Numbered from the stretch's first letter, positions 1-8,912 are shown. The stretch: 64,000 nucleotides of DNA from Flavobacteriales bacterium UBA952 (GCA_002293185.1 DBCS01000009.1:124001-188000), one strand, 5' to 3'. Numbers and translations: made by a program. Notes: generated by a model not told the origin, from the sequence alone.

Positions 1-1899
1 TATATAGCCGTTCTTGATCAGGATGCAAGCGCACTTAAATACGCTACCTTCATGGGTGGGGTCAATAGCAGCTCCAACCACGTAGACGGCGGTACATCTA
101 GGTTCGACAACCAAGGCCGCATCTACCACGCCGTATGCGGAGGCTGCGGAGGCAATGATTTTGGTTTTACCAGTACACCCGGTGTGTGGTCGCCGAGCAA
201 TCCAAGTTCAAATTGTAATTTGGCTTGCTTCAAATTTGAATTGAGCACCATAGAGGCCATTGCAGCCCAACCTTCTCCGCTAATATGTATTCCTCAAAGC
301 GTCTTTTTTGACAACAACTCACAAAATGCCAATTCCTTTTTCTGGGATTTCGGCGACGGCAATACCTCTTCAAGTTTTGAGCCTACTCACGCCTATTCTA
401 CCCCCGGAACCTACAATGTCTTGCTGGTGGCTTTTGATTCAACAGGTTGTTTTACACCAGATTCAGTCATCGTAACGATTAATATTGGAGGGTTTACAGC
501 AGGTGTAGTACAGCCAAGTACCCCCATTTGCCCAGGTGATTCTTATCAATTGGAGGCATTTGGCGGAGGTTCTTATAGTTGGTCTCCAGCAAATGTCTTA
601 GATAACCCCAACAGCGCAAATCCAACTGCAACTGTATTTGCCACAACTACCTTTACAGTGATTGTAGCAGATTCCTGTGGATCAGATACCCTGCAACTAA
701 CGCTGAACGTCAATGCCCCAACGATTACCTTACCCAACGATACCACTATTTGTATCGGCGAAAGTGTCAACATCAATGCCATAGCCACTGGCAATATCAG
801 TTGGTCTCCGGGTAACTTCTTAAACACCACAAGCGGGCCAAATGTCATTTCGATTCCTCAAAATAATATCACCTACACCGCAACGGCTATCTCTAGCAAT
901 GGTTGTATGGCTCAAGATTCAATTTCCATTACCGTATTCAACAACCCTCCGTTGCCACAACTCATAGACAGCGTTACACTCTGTTACGGTACTTCAATGC
1001 CGCTAACTGCAGCTGGTGGTAATAGCTATTTTTGGTATCCAAGTAATAACCTTATTGGTGCAAATAATGCAACAGTTCAAATCAGTCCATTACAAGACCA
1101 ATATTATTTTGTAGACGTTACAAATAGCTGTGGCACAGATACCGATTCAGTTTGGGTATCCATCCTCACCGCTCAAATATGGGCTGGCAACGACACCATT
1201 GTTTGCCCTGGGCGCCCTGCCAATCTTTGGGCAAGTGGTGCACTCTATTACGAGTGGAGCCCCAGTGCCAACGGCTCAAGCGCCAACGGAGCACAAGTAA
1301 GTGTACTTCCGCCGTTTAACACCACCTATTTAGTTATAGGCACAGATGCCCAAGGATGTCAAGATTCAGCTTATGTACAAGTTAATTTGTTTCAACCAGC
1401 TTTTGTAAGCGCGGGGCCTGATATTTTTGCCATTCAAGGAGATGTTATCCAACTCACTGCCGACCCCTCAGGGCCTGGCGCCTTTTTGTGGACACCCCCT
1501 GATGAGTTTTCTTGCTCTACCTGTCAGTCAACAGAAGTAACGCCTAACCAGAATGCAATTTACACGGTGTATTTTACCGATCAAAATGGCTGTAGTGCTC
1601 AAAGTCAGGTCAATATCTTTTTTGACCCATTTTTCTATGTTCCCAATACTTTTACGCCTGACGGCGATATGTTCAATCAATACTTCAGGATTATCGGAGG
1701 CAACTATTTAGAGGTAGAGGTCAGTATTTACAACCGTTGGGGCGAACTCATCTATGAATTTACCGATTTGAAAGATTATTGGGATGGAACCTATAATTAC
1801 AGACCTTGTCAGGACGGAACCTATACTTGGAAAATCAAATACACCGACTACCAAAACCGAAAAGAAGTCTTGACCGGGCACGTCAATTTGCTGCGCTAA
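1..1899 (+). CDS. T9SS cargo protein with PKD domain and type B (CHU_C) sorting domain, 5'-truncated
   Basis: The reading frame is open from base 1, so the gene begins left of the window; 632 residues are visible. The first residues (ending KYATFMGG) resemble the SBBP-like repeats of large flavobacterial surface proteins. A PKD domain (FWDFGDGN, then THAYSTPGTYNV) lies at about bases 300-470. Several Ig-like modules follow, each with a pattern like SWSP or EWSP followed by a T-T-F/Y stretch. The last 90 residues, starting at FYVPNTFTPDGD, are the gliding motility-associated C-terminal (CHU_C, T9SS type B) sorting domain. By family knowledge it is exported by the type IX system and held at the cell surface. 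The ligand is unknown. Confidence 0.9.
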   Translation, partial: YIAVLDQDASALKYATFMGGVNSSSNHVDGGTSRFDNQGRIYHAVCGGCGGNDFGFTSTPGVWSPSNPSSNCNLACFKFELSTIEAIAAQPSPLICIPQSVFFDNNSQNANSFFWDFGDGNTSSSFEPTHAYSTPGTYNVLLVAFDSTGCFTPDSVIVTINIGGFTAGVVQPSTPICPGDSYQLEAFGGGSYSWSPANVLDNPNSANPTATVFATTTFTVIVADSCGSDTLQLTLNVNAPTITLPNDTTICIGESVNINAIATGNISWSPGNFLNTTSGPNVISIPQNNITYTATAISSNGCMAQDSISITVFNNPPLPQLIDSVTLCYGTSMPLTAAGGNSYFWYPSNNLIGANNATVQISPLQDQYYFVDVTNSCGTDTDSVWVSILTAQIWAGNDTIVCPGRPANLWASGALYYEWSPSANGSSANGAQVSVLPPFNTTYLVIGTDAQGCQDSAYVQVNLFQPAFVSAGPDIFAIQGDVIQLTADPSGPGAFLWTPPDEFSCSTCQSTEVTPNQNAIYTVYFTDQNGCSAQSQVNIFFDPFFYVPNTFTPDGDMFNQYFRIIGGNYLEVEVSIYNRWGELIYEFTDLKDYWDGTYNYRPCQDGTYTWKIKYTDYQNRKEVLTGHVNLLR

Positions 1900-1912
1900 A
1901 GTAGATTTGCCT

Positions 1913-1920
1913 TAACTTTG
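1913..1920 (+). promoter_or_regulatory. Bacteroidota -7 element TAACTTTG, 4 bases before a start codon
   Basis: TAACTTTG matches the TAnnTTTG consensus. A TTTG that could act as -33 element lies about 22 bases upstream. The element ends 4 bases before the ATG at 1925, so transcription would begin at or almost at the start codon, giving a leaderless or nearly leaderless mRNA (inference). Confidence 0.55.
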
Positions 1921-1924
1921 GCAT

Positions 1925-2566
1925 ATGTCATTACATATTCAAGCATTTAGCTTTAACGCTTTTCAAGAAAACACTTATGTGGTATCAGAAGGCCAAGACG
2001 CCGTTATTTTTGACCCCGGTTGCTATACCAAACAAGAAGAAGCTGAACTCTTTGCCTACATCAATACTAACGGCCTAACGGTCAAAGCCATCCTCTATAC
2101 ACATGCGCATATCGATCATATCTTAGGAGCTGATTTTTGCCAGCGCACCTTCAAAGCACCCAGCCACCTGCATCCCGAAGACCAAAACACTTGGGTTTCC
2201 GTTAAAAACTATGCACACCTATATGGCTTTGAAAATTACAAAGAAGCAGAGGTTCCAATTTATCTGCTAGAAGACCAAAAAGAAATAACCTTTGGCTCCT
2301 TAACGTTTAAAGTTTACCATACGCCAGGACACGCCCCTGGACATGTCGTTTTCTATCATGAAAGCGGCTTTGTCATTAACGGTGATGTCTTATTTAAAGG
2401 GAGTTTTGGACGTGTTGATTTACCAGGTGGGAATCTAAACGTTCTTAAAAAGAGCATTTTTGACATCATGTTCAAATTTCCTGAGCAAACTGTCGTTTAT
2501 TGTGGGCATGGTCCATCTACTACCATTGGCCAGGAAAAACAAACGAATTATATACTCGAGTTCTAG
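1925..2566 (+). CDS. metallo-beta-lactamase-fold hydrolase (glyoxalase II-like)
   Basis: A 213-residue single-domain MBL-fold protein. The metal-binding motif HAHIDH is at residues 60-65. The later ligands are visible as HTPGHAPGH, the NGD of VINGDVLF, and YCGHG near the end. This set is typical of the YcbL/GloB-like hydrolases that cleave thioesters such as S-lactoylglutathione or related substrates. It is shorter than classical GloB (about 250 residues) because the C-terminal substrate-binding domain is absent, so the substrate is not certain. The glycosyltransferase gene starts one base after the stop codon, so the two are probably co-transcribed. Cytosolic; no signal peptide. Confidence 0.85.
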   Translation: MSLHIQAFSFNAFQENTYVVSEGQDAVIFDPGCYTKQEEAELFAYINTNGLTVKAILYTHAHIDHILGADFCQRTFKAPSHLHPEDQNTWVSVKNYAHLYGFENYKEAEVPIYLLEDQKEITFGSLTFKVYHTPGHAPGHVVFYHESGFVINGDVLFKGSFGRVDLPGGNLNVLKKSIFDIMFKFPEQTVVYCGHGPSTTIGQEKQTNYILEF

Positions 2567-2567
2567 C

Positions 2568-3680
2568 ATGCGCATTGGCATCAATACCAGATCCTTACTT
2601 GGCCAAAAAATGGAAGGCTTTGGTAATTACACACTTGAAATTGTCAAGCGGCTTGCGGCTGCTCACCCGGAGCATACCTTCTTGCTCTACTTTGACAGAG
2701 TTGTCGATCCTCAGTTTAGTTTTGGAAAGAACGTCATTTGTAAAAGCGTATTCCCACCAACAAGGCATCCTTTTTTATACATTATATGGTTTCAATGGCG
2801 CTTGAAAAAAGCCATTCAAAAAGACCAACTAGACGTTTTTTGGTCGCCAGATGGAATGTTCCCGCTCGGCATACAAACACCGGTGCTGGCCACCATCCAC
2901 GACCTCAATTTTGAACACTATCCGCAAGACCTCCCTAAATGGGTTGCTTGGTACTACAAAAAGTATTTTCCGCGTTTCGCGAAAGCTGCAAATAAAATCA
3001 TTGCCGTTTCGGAGACGACAAAACAAGATATTATCTCAAGTTATCACATACCTACAAACAAAATCAGCGTCATTTACAACGGGGTGAATACCCAATATAA
3101 ACCGCTCTCCGTTCAAGAGAAAGAAAATGTACAGCGGCAATTGGGTTTCAAAGAACCTTACTTCCTCTTTGTAGGCTCACTGCACCCGAGAAAAAACATC
3201 CATCGTTTGCTGCAGGCATTTCAATTGTTTGCCCAAACGCAAGCCGATTTTCATCTCGTAATTGTAGGTGCCGCTATGTGGAAAGACCAGTCCTTCGAAA
3301 TAGAATCAGAGCTCGCCAAGCGCATTCATTTCAAAGGGCATGTTCAGACCGACACCCTTGCTAACCTGATGGGAGCTGCCACTGCGTTTGTTTATGTCCC
3401 CTATTTTGAAGGATTTGGAATGCCGCTTGCCGAAGCAATGGCCGCGCAAACACCAATTATTGCAGGAGACAAAAGTTGTTTGCCCGAAATTGCAGACAAT
3501 GCAGCGCTTTATGTCGACCCATTTGATGTGGATGCAATAGCCAAATCAATGCAACAACTAAAAAATGATGTAGCTTTGCAAACCCAGTTAGTCGAAGCCG
3601 GAAAAAAGCGTGTTTTGGCCTTCAATTGGGACCACGCCGCCCAAAAAGTATGGCAAGAAATACAACAACTGGTCTCGTAG
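2568..3680 (+). CDS. glycosyltransferase family 4 (GT-B)
   Basis: 370 residues. I chose the ATG at 2568 because MRIGINTRSLLGQ is the usual beginning of this family; the longer frame from 2460 would overlap the MBL gene by about 100 bases. The N-terminal acceptor domain carries GFGNYTLEI. The C-terminal nucleotide-sugar domain carries FVGSLHPRKNI and the EX7E-like motif EGFGMPLAEAMAA. It should transfer a sugar from an activated donor to a cell-envelope glycan; donor and acceptor cannot be told from sequence. Its TAG stop (3678-3680) lies inside the 5' end of the split tRNA gene that begins at 3671, a 10-base overlap. Confidence 0.9.
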   Translation: MRIGINTRSLLGQKMEGFGNYTLEIVKRLAAAHPEHTFLLYFDRVVDPQFSFGKNVICKSVFPPTRHPFLYIIWFQWRLKKAIQKDQLDVFWSPDGMFPLGIQTPVLATIHDLNFEHYPQDLPKWVAWYYKKYFPRFAKAANKIIAVSETTKQDIISSYHIPTNKISVIYNGVNTQYKPLSVQEKENVQRQLGFKEPYFLFVGSLHPRKNIHRLLQAFQLFAQTQADFHLVIVGAAMWKDQSFEIESELAKRIHFKGHVQTDTLANLMGAATAFVYVPYFEGFGMPLAEAMAAQTPIIAGDKSCLPEIADNAALYVDPFDVDAIAKSMQQLKNDVALQTQLVEAGKKRVLAFNWDHAAQKVWQEIQQLVS

Positions 3681-3695
3681 TTCAACGGATAGAAT
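3671..3695 (+). pseudogene. 5' half of a tRNA-Arg(CCU) gene split by the island
   Basis: The sequence reads as acceptor strand GGTCTCG, TA, D-stem GTTC, D-loop AACGGATA and D-stem GAAT. After this the anticodon stem does not continue. The missing part is at 14668-14718, where CGAGACC pairs perfectly (7 of 7) with GGTCTCG. Joining the two halves at the shared GAAT gives a 72-base tRNA up to the discriminator base, exactly the length of the intact tRNA-Arg(CCU) at 3854. This marks the left edge of the integrated element. Confidence 0.75.
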
Positions 3696-3776
3696 GTCAG
3701 ATTCTTGAACTAATGCGTTCTTTGAAAGATTAACCTCAATCAAATCAATGAGTTATCCATTTTTGAAAATACAACT

Positions 3777-3797
3777 GAGCAGTGAAGTGAGCAGTGA
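3777..3797 (+). repeat. left arm-type direct repeats, 2 x GAGCAGTGA
   Basis: GAGCAGTGA occurs at 3777-3785 and 3789-3797, with starts 12 bases apart. The same arrangement (12-base offset) occurs at the right end of the island at 14568 and 14580. The likely role is binding of the N-terminal arm-binding domain of the integrase; this is inference from position and spacing. Confidence 0.6.
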
Positions 3798-3853
3798 TTG
3801 TATCTATGCACTTCAAAGTTTGGTTAGTAATCAATCGAGGTTTAATAAAGTAT

Positions 3854-3928
3854 GGCCCCGTAGTTTAATGGATAAAATTAATGTTTCCTAAACATTCGAT
3901 ATGGGTTCGATTCCCGTCGGGGCTACCA
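3854..3928 (+). tRNA. tRNA-Arg(CCU), island-borne, CCA encoded
   Basis: A complete cloverleaf: acceptor GGCCCCG/CGGGGCT (one G-U pair), D-arm GTTT...AAAT, anticodon stem AATGT/ACATT around loop TTCCTAA (anticodon CCT, reads AGG), T-arm with TTCGATT, discriminator A and an encoded CCA. It lies inside the island about 160 bases from the left edge. Its acceptor and arms differ from the host gene whose halves flank the island, so it is a divergent isoacceptor and not a local duplicate. Probable role: replace the tRNA-Arg(CCU) lost through the insertion. Confidence 0.93.
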
Positions 3929-3930
3929 CA

Positions 3931-3957
3931 AACCCACTTCATTTGAGGTGGGTTTTT
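3931..3957 (+). terminator. rho-independent terminator after tRNA-Arg
   Basis: AACCCACTTC, loop ATTT, GAGGTGGGTT followed by a T-run. It begins directly after the tRNA and should end its transcript. Confidence 0.75.
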
Positions 3958-4045
3958 TTATTTATATCATTATTTAATATGTTTTTAGTTGAAAAATCAA
4001 CTTATTTGATTTGTTTTGCTATTTTTACAGACTAAGACTAACCCA

Positions 4046-4243
4046 ATGAATCGGATTAAAGAAGTAATGGATGAAAAAGGAATCAAGCAAACTTGGTTGA
4101 GTGAAAAATTAGGAAAGAGTTACTCACAGGTAAATGGATATGTGAAGAATCGATATCAACCCAGACTAGAGGTTTTATTTGAAATAGCGAGAATTTTACA
4201 AGTTGACGTAAAGTCACTAATTAAAGAACCTACAAAGCAATAA
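4046..4243 (+). CDS. XRE-family helix-turn-helix regulator
   Basis: 65 residues starting MNRIKEVMDEKGIKQ. A single Cro/C1-type HTH fills the protein: helix 2-3 around TWLSEKLGKSYSQVNGYVKN, then helices 4-5 through LFEIARILQVDVKSLI. An in-frame start at 4016 is possible, but the ATG at 4046 gives the standard family N-terminus. It ends 11 bases before the restriction-modification gene, the arrangement of controller (C) proteins that time restriction-modification expression. That regulatory role is inference from context. Confidence 0.85.
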   Translation: MNRIKEVMDEKGIKQTWLSEKLGKSYSQVNGYVKNRYQPRLEVLFEIARILQVDVKSLIKEPTKQ

Positions 4244-4254
4244 TTCAATTTCAA

Positions 4255-7200
4255 ATGAACTTAAAGAAAAGAACTCCAAGCCAAAGTGTTAATTCTGCTT
4301 ACTTAAAGGCTACCGTACAAAGGGAGAAAATAGAAGTTTTTAAAAAGAACTTAATCTCACTTCTCGATAATATATCAATTGTAGAACAAAGACCATTAGA
4401 TGAAACAGAGGAGCATTTAAAAAATGATATTCGAGACTTTTTGAGAGATACATTTTTTAAGGATACGAATGCAATTAATACAAAAGATAAAAAAGATTTA
4501 GTCATCCATGTTAATAAAGACACGAACAGTGATGTAGCGGTCATAATTGAGGCAAAGAGACCATCTAATAAGTCGGAGATGGTTACGCATGATAATATGA
4601 ATGTTAAAGCGTTTCACGAGTTGATTTTATATTATTTACGGGAGAGATTAACTCTTGGAAATTTCAACATCACACATTTAATCATTACGAATATAAAAGA
4701 GTGGTATATTTTTGATTCTCGAATATTTGAGAAGTTATTTATCAATTCAAAAATTGAAAAGCAATTTAGAGATTTTGAAGGGAAAAGATTGTCTGGTTAT
4801 ACAACTGATTTTTTTTATAAAAACATTGCTGAACCATTTGTCGAGTCAATTACAACCGAAATTGATTATACGTATTTTAATATTAAAGACTATGACAATT
4901 ATTTACGTAATAATGAAAAGAATGATGATAAAAATTTAGTTCCTCTTTTTAAATTACTGTCGCCTGAATCTTTATTAAAACTGCCCTTTGTAAATGACAG
5001 TAACAGTCTGAATGAAAGATTTTATATAGAACTACTTCACTTAATTGGACTTACTGAAAATTCAAATAAATTAATTGAAAGAAATGAATTCGGTAATCGA
5101 AATTCAGGTTCAATAATTGAGAATGCCATTATTCAGCTTGAATCCTTAGATAAAATTAGTAGATTAGAACAACCTAGTAAATATGGAGCGACGCATGAAG
5201 AAAGGTTATTTAATGTTGCATTAGAGCTTTCAATTACTTGGATTAATAGAATACTATTTTTAAAACTCCTTGAGGCACAGTTAATCAAGTATCATAAAGG
5301 AGACAAATCATATTCTTTTTTGAGCACGGAAAAAATCAAAAATTATGATGATTTGAATAGTCTATTTTTTATGGTTTTAGCGAAGAATTTGTCAGAGAGA
5401 AGTAGTGAGGTTAAGTTATTATTTGATAAAGTCCCGTATCTAAACTCCTCGCTGTTCGAACCAACAGACTTGGAACATTCCACTTTGTTCATAAGCAACC
5501 TGCGAGATGAAATTGAGTTGCCATTGATTCCTAAAACTTCATTGCGCGACCAATTTGGCAAAAAAAGAATGGGGAAATTATCCGCTATAAATTATTTGTT
5601 TGATTTTTTAGATGCATATGATTTTAGTAGTGACGGTTCTAATGAGATACAGGAAGAAGAAAAGAGCTTAATAAATGCTTCTGTCCTTGGTTTGATTTTC
5701 GAAAAGCTAAATGGTTACAAGGATGGTTCATATTTTACACCAGGTTTTATTACAATGTACATGTGTAAAGAATCTGTAGATAGAGCTGTGATTAATAAAT
5801 TTAATTCGATAAAGAGTTGGCAGTGTAGGTCAATAGAAGATTTAATCGACAAAATTGATAATCGAGAAGAGGCAAATCAAATATTTAATAGTATCCGCAT
5901 ATGCGACCCAGCGGTTGGTTCGGGTCACTTTTTAGTCTCGGCATTGAATCATATGATTTACTTAAAAGGTAAACTTAGAATTCTACAAGATACTCAGGGA
6001 CAACGTTTAAAGGATTATTTTGTCGAAGTGATAAATGATGAACTCATTATTAGAGATGAAGATGGACGTTTTTTCCAATACAATCCTTTGAATGTTGAAA
6101 GTCAAAGAATTCAGCAAACATTATTTCATGAAAAACAGAAAATTATCGAGCAATGCCTTTTCGGTGTTGATATAAATCCCAATTCAGTTAAAATCTGTAG
6201 ACTAAGACTTTGGATTGAACTTTTAAAAAACGCCTATTATAAAAATCCCATTGAACTTGAAACTTTACCTAATATTGATATTAACATTAAATGTGGTAAT
6301 TCGCTGGTCAATCGTTTTTCTTTGGACTCAGATTTAAAGGAAGTACTGAAGCAAAGTAAACGAAGTATTTCGGAGTACAAAAACGCCGTATCATCATATA
6401 GACGTGCCGAGAATAAAAGTCAGAAACGAGATATGGAAAAACTAATTTCCGATATTAAGTCCGACTTTCGAAGTGAAATTTCATTGAATGACCCAATAGT
6501 TAAAAAGTACAGAAAATCTGTTGGTGAGTTATATCAAATGACGAATCAAGGTCAACTCTTTGAAATGTCCAAAAAGGAAAAATCAGTCTGGAATAAAAAA
6601 GTACTTACACTTACAAGCGAGTCAAAAAAATTGGAGGCAGAAATAGAATCAATTAAATCAAATAAACTATATATTGATGCTTTCGAGTGGCGTTTTGAAT
6701 TTCCTGAAGTGTTAAATGACGAAGGGGATTTTATAGGATTTGATGTTTTAATTGGTAATCCTCCCTATATTGACTCGGAGACCATGGTGAAAAATGGTAA
6801 TGCTGGATTAAGAGACTATCTTGTAGGAAAGTTAAATTATACAAAAGGGAATTGGGATATATATATCCCATTCTATGAAGTATCTTTCAATCTTCTTTGT
6901 TCCGGTGGTATTATATCTTTTATTACACCTGATAAGTGGATAGCTAAGCCTTTTGGGTTGGAATTACGTAAATCCTTGCTGACAAATTTGGTCGAGATAT
7001 GCGAAGCAGGTCGTAGTGTTTTTGAATCTGCATTAGTTGACTCAATTATCACATTTTATACTAAAATTCAAAGTTCAAAATTCGTAGTTAAGAGAATATC
7101 TAAGCAATCAATTGATGAACTTGCCATAATTGATTCCTATGATAGCATAGTTGAAAATGACTATTGTCTCGATTGGCTCTTTTCACCTCAGATAGAATTA

Positions 7201-7929
7201 TTGAAGAGAATTGAATTGAATACCGTTCCATTGAACTCCATTGGAATTTGTGAGAACGCCTGCGCCACTTCCGATGCTTATGAGCTAGTTGATTTACTAA
7301 TTAATTTGAATTCACCTGATGAGTTTCATGATGAGGAGTATTTGAAAGTAATCAATACTGGCACTATTGATGTTTTTACATCTCGCTGGGGTAAAAAAGA
7401 AATGACATACTTAAAGAATAAGTATTTGTTCCCAGTAGTAAAAAAGGAACAGTTTCTTACAAAATTTAAAAACACTTATGGTAAAAAATCAATTAGTCCT
7501 AAACTGGTAATTAAGGGATTGACACTTTTAGACGCATCAATTGATTATGTGGGTGAAATAGTTCCAGGTAAATCGACCCTTGTTTTTACTGCTGATAACC
7601 AAGTCAATTTAGTCCTTGCTAGTTTTATTCTTAATTCAAAGCTTGCTTTATTCTATATTAAGGAAAAGTATAGAGGGTCAAGTTATAATCAGGGAATTAG
7701 CTTTACAAAGCAAATGATAAATGCTTTTCCTATCCCGTCAAATTGTGAATCACTTTTAAGTTATGCAGAAGAATTTCTGCAATATTCCCAAGAGTATCTC
7801 GAAAGTAATCGGGAGTTAATCATCGCTAAAATTAATTCAATTGTCTATAAAACCTACGATTTAGATTCTTTCGAAATCAATGTAATTGAGGGAAAAGTTG
7901 AAGTGACTGAATCAACAAATATTAGTTGA
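4255..7929 (+). CDS. type IIG restriction-modification enzyme (Eco57I-like, nuclease and methyltransferase in one chain)
   Basis: 1224 residues. The N-terminal region holds a PD-(D/E)XK-like nuclease core: D93, then E99-A-K101 in VAVIIEAKRP. The central N6-adenine methyltransferase has motif I DPAVGSGHF at about residue 551, GVDINPNSVKICRLRLW after it, and catalytic NPPY at about residue 835. A charged helical stretch (about 690-815) separates the two methyltransferase motifs. The C-terminal third resembles TaqI-like target-recognition regions. Such enzymes cut at a distance from an asymmetric site and methylate one strand. The frame is intact. The XRE gene just upstream is probably its controller, making this a self-contained defence module. 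The recognition sequence cannot be read from the protein. Confidence 0.9.
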   Translation: MNLKKRTPSQSVNSAYLKATVQREKIEVFKKNLISLLDNISIVEQRPLDETEEHLKNDIRDFLRDTFFKDTNAINTKDKKDLVIHVNKDTNSDVAVIIEAKRPSNKSEMVTHDNMNVKAFHELILYYLRERLTLGNFNITHLIITNIKEWYIFDSRIFEKLFINSKIEKQFRDFEGKRLSGYTTDFFYKNIAEPFVESITTEIDYTYFNIKDYDNYLRNNEKNDDKNLVPLFKLLSPESLLKLPFVNDSNSLNERFYIELLHLIGLTENSNKLIERNEFGNRNSGSIIENAIIQLESLDKISRLEQPSKYGATHEERLFNVALELSITWINRILFLKLLEAQLIKYHKGDKSYSFLSTEKIKNYDDLNSLFFMVLAKNLSERSSEVKLLFDKVPYLNSSLFEPTDLEHSTLFISNLRDEIELPLIPKTSLRDQFGKKRMGKLSAINYLFDFLDAYDFSSDGSNEIQEEEKSLINASVLGLIFEKLNGYKDGSYFTPGFITMYMCKESVDRAVINKFNSIKSWQCRSIEDLIDKIDNREEANQIFNSIRICDPAVGSGHFLVSALNHMIYLKGKLRILQDTQGQRLKDYFVEVINDELIIRDEDGRFFQYNPLNVESQRIQQTLFHEKQKIIEQCLFGVDINPNSVKICRLRLWIELLKNAYYKNPIELETLPNIDINIKCGNSLVNRFSLDSDLKEVLKQSKRSISEYKNAVSSYRRAENKSQKRDMEKLISDIKSDFRSEISLNDPIVKKYRKSVGELYQMTNQGQLFEMSKKEKSVWNKKVLTLTSESKKLEAEIESIKSNKLYIDAFEWRFEFPEVLNDEGDFIGFDVLIGNPPYIDSETMVKNGNAGLRDYLVGKLNYTKGNWDIYIPFYEVSFNLLCSGGIISFITPDKWIAKPFGLELRKSLLTNLVEICEAGRSVFESALVDSIITFYTKIQSSKFVVKRISKQSIDELAIIDSYDSIVENDYCLDWLFSPQIELLKRIELNTVPLNSIGICENACATSDAYELVDLLINLNSPDEFHDEEYLKVINTGTIDVFTSRWGKKEMTYLKNKYLFPVVKKEQFLTKFKNTYGKKSISPKLVIKGLTLLDASIDYVGEIVPGKSTLVFTADNQVNLVLASFILNSKLALFYIKEKYRGSSYNQGISFTKQMINAFPIPSNCESLLSYAEEFLQYSQEYLESNRELIIAKINSIVYKTYDLDSFEINVIEGKVEVTESTNIS

Positions 7930-7998
7930 TTCCTTGAGATAAAATGTTCGGTTTTAGAATTCAACTTATTTTGTCAGCGGTGAAATCTGTAATTAGCT

Positions 7999-8146
7999 AA
8001 ATGTTCACATTTTATTAAAAGTGAACGTTATTCACCAGAGCGTTGCATATCAACGCTTTAGAAAGTCAGTAAAAACATCCTTAAAAATAAATGTTCATAT
8101 ATGCGGCAAAAATGATGAATATGAATATTTTAGCCTTGAACATTTA
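7999..8146. repeat. AAATGTTCA repeats and hairpins upstream of the small recombinase
   Basis: AAATGTTCA is found at 7999-8007 and 8089-8097 and inverted (TGAACATTT) at 8137-8145. The last two form a 10-base perfect inverted repeat, TAAATGTTCA/TGAACATTTA. Within the same stretch GTTCAC (8003-8008) pairs with GTGAAC (8021-8026), and AGCGTTG/CAACGCT (8039-8045, 8051-8057) makes a 7-bp hairpin. These may be operator or recombinase sites for the neighbouring gene, or a terminator region for the restriction enzyme. Function is not established. Confidence 0.5.
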
Positions 8147-8157
8147 TAAAAAGGATA

Positions 8158-8778
8158 ATGAGAAATTCCATCAAAACAACAACCTATTCCCTAGATTGGG
8201 ATGTGGTCGTGAATTTAGAATCAAGAATGATTCGAGATTTTCAAAGAGAAAGAACACTCTCAAAAGGTATTGACCTATTAATGATTTCCATTGGCTCTCG
8301 TTTAGGACTTCGTGTAATTGACAACTTAAATCTTAAATGGGAAGATTTGATTGAATTGGAAGTCGGTGAGCGTTTTGTCCGTATCGAAAAGAAAACGGAT
8401 AAAGAACGAGTGCTTGTGATGAGTTCAAAGTTGAAGGAAGTTCTGCACACGGTATATAATACATTAAAACCCGGACTTGATACATATATATGTTCTAGCC
8501 AAAAGGGACGTGGTCGTAAACCTATGACCATTCAGTGTTTCAATCGCAGACTAAAATTAATTATGTCAGAATATAAAGTGCGTTATATTGGCAATTGTTC
8601 ATCTCATCTACTTAGAAAATCATGGGTAGTTGGAACTATTAAAAAAGGATTCGAGAATGGAGACCATCTGAGTTTGATTAAAGTTTCTCGTTTGATAGGC
8701 CATTCAAATGTTGCCACTACTCTAAGGTATACCAATTTTGAGGTTAGCCAGTCTTATGCATTGTTCGAATTAGACTAG
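8158..8778 (+). CDS. tyrosine recombinase, catalytic domain only
   Basis: 206 residues, about half the length of a normal phage-type integrase. The catalytic set is complete: R52 (GLRVIDNLNL), H150-L-L-R153, H182 (IGHSN) and nucleophile Y191 (LRYTN). There is no SAM-like core-binding domain and no arm-binding domain upstream; the region before 8158 has stops and repeats instead. It could be a stand-alone small recombinase that acts on the neighbouring repeats, or a decayed integrase that kept its catalytic part. Because every catalytic residue is kept, I favour a functional protein, with moderate certainty. Confidence 0.8.
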   Translation: MRNSIKTTTYSLDWDVVVNLESRMIRDFQRERTLSKGIDLLMISIGSRLGLRVIDNLNLKWEDLIELEVGERFVRIEKKTDKERVLVMSSKLKEVLHTVYNTLKPGLDTYICSSQKGRGRKPMTIQCFNRRLKLIMSEYKVRYIGNCSSHLLRKSWVVGTIKKGFENGDHLSLIKVSRLIGHSNVATTLRYTNFEVSQSYALFELD

Positions 8779-8819
8779 TCCCCCCTCCCCCCTTCGTACC
8801 CTCCATTGTATATGATATA

Positions 8820-8912
8820 ATTAGAGGTCTGAATAGGGGGCTCAGAGATTTAATGTTAATTTTTGGGTTGTGGATTATATATCCGAAATTATTTTTGATA
8901 AAAACCTCTAAT
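8820..8912. repeat. 9-base inverted repeat in the gap between convergent genes
   Basis: ATTAGAGGT at 8820-8828 and ACCTCTAAT at 8904-8912 are perfect inverted copies 75 bases apart. They lie between the end of the small recombinase gene and the end of the leftward operon. The interior has a G-run and AT-rich stretches but no T-run typical of a terminator. Confidence 0.4.

Noticed and set aside
2460..2567. Longer glycosyltransferase start at 2460
   Set aside because: It would overlap the MBL gene by over 100 bases and adds a non-homologous N-terminus; MRIGINTRS at 2568 is the family start.
3671..3745. A complete tRNA directly after the glycosyltransferase gene
   Set aside because: The acceptor and D-arm are good, but the anticodon stem TCAGA has no partner and no T-arm follows; only the 5' half is present.
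8091..8273. Separate 60-residue gene before the small recombinase
   Set aside because: It overlaps the recombinase in another frame and consists of low-complexity Asn/Lys/Met residues.
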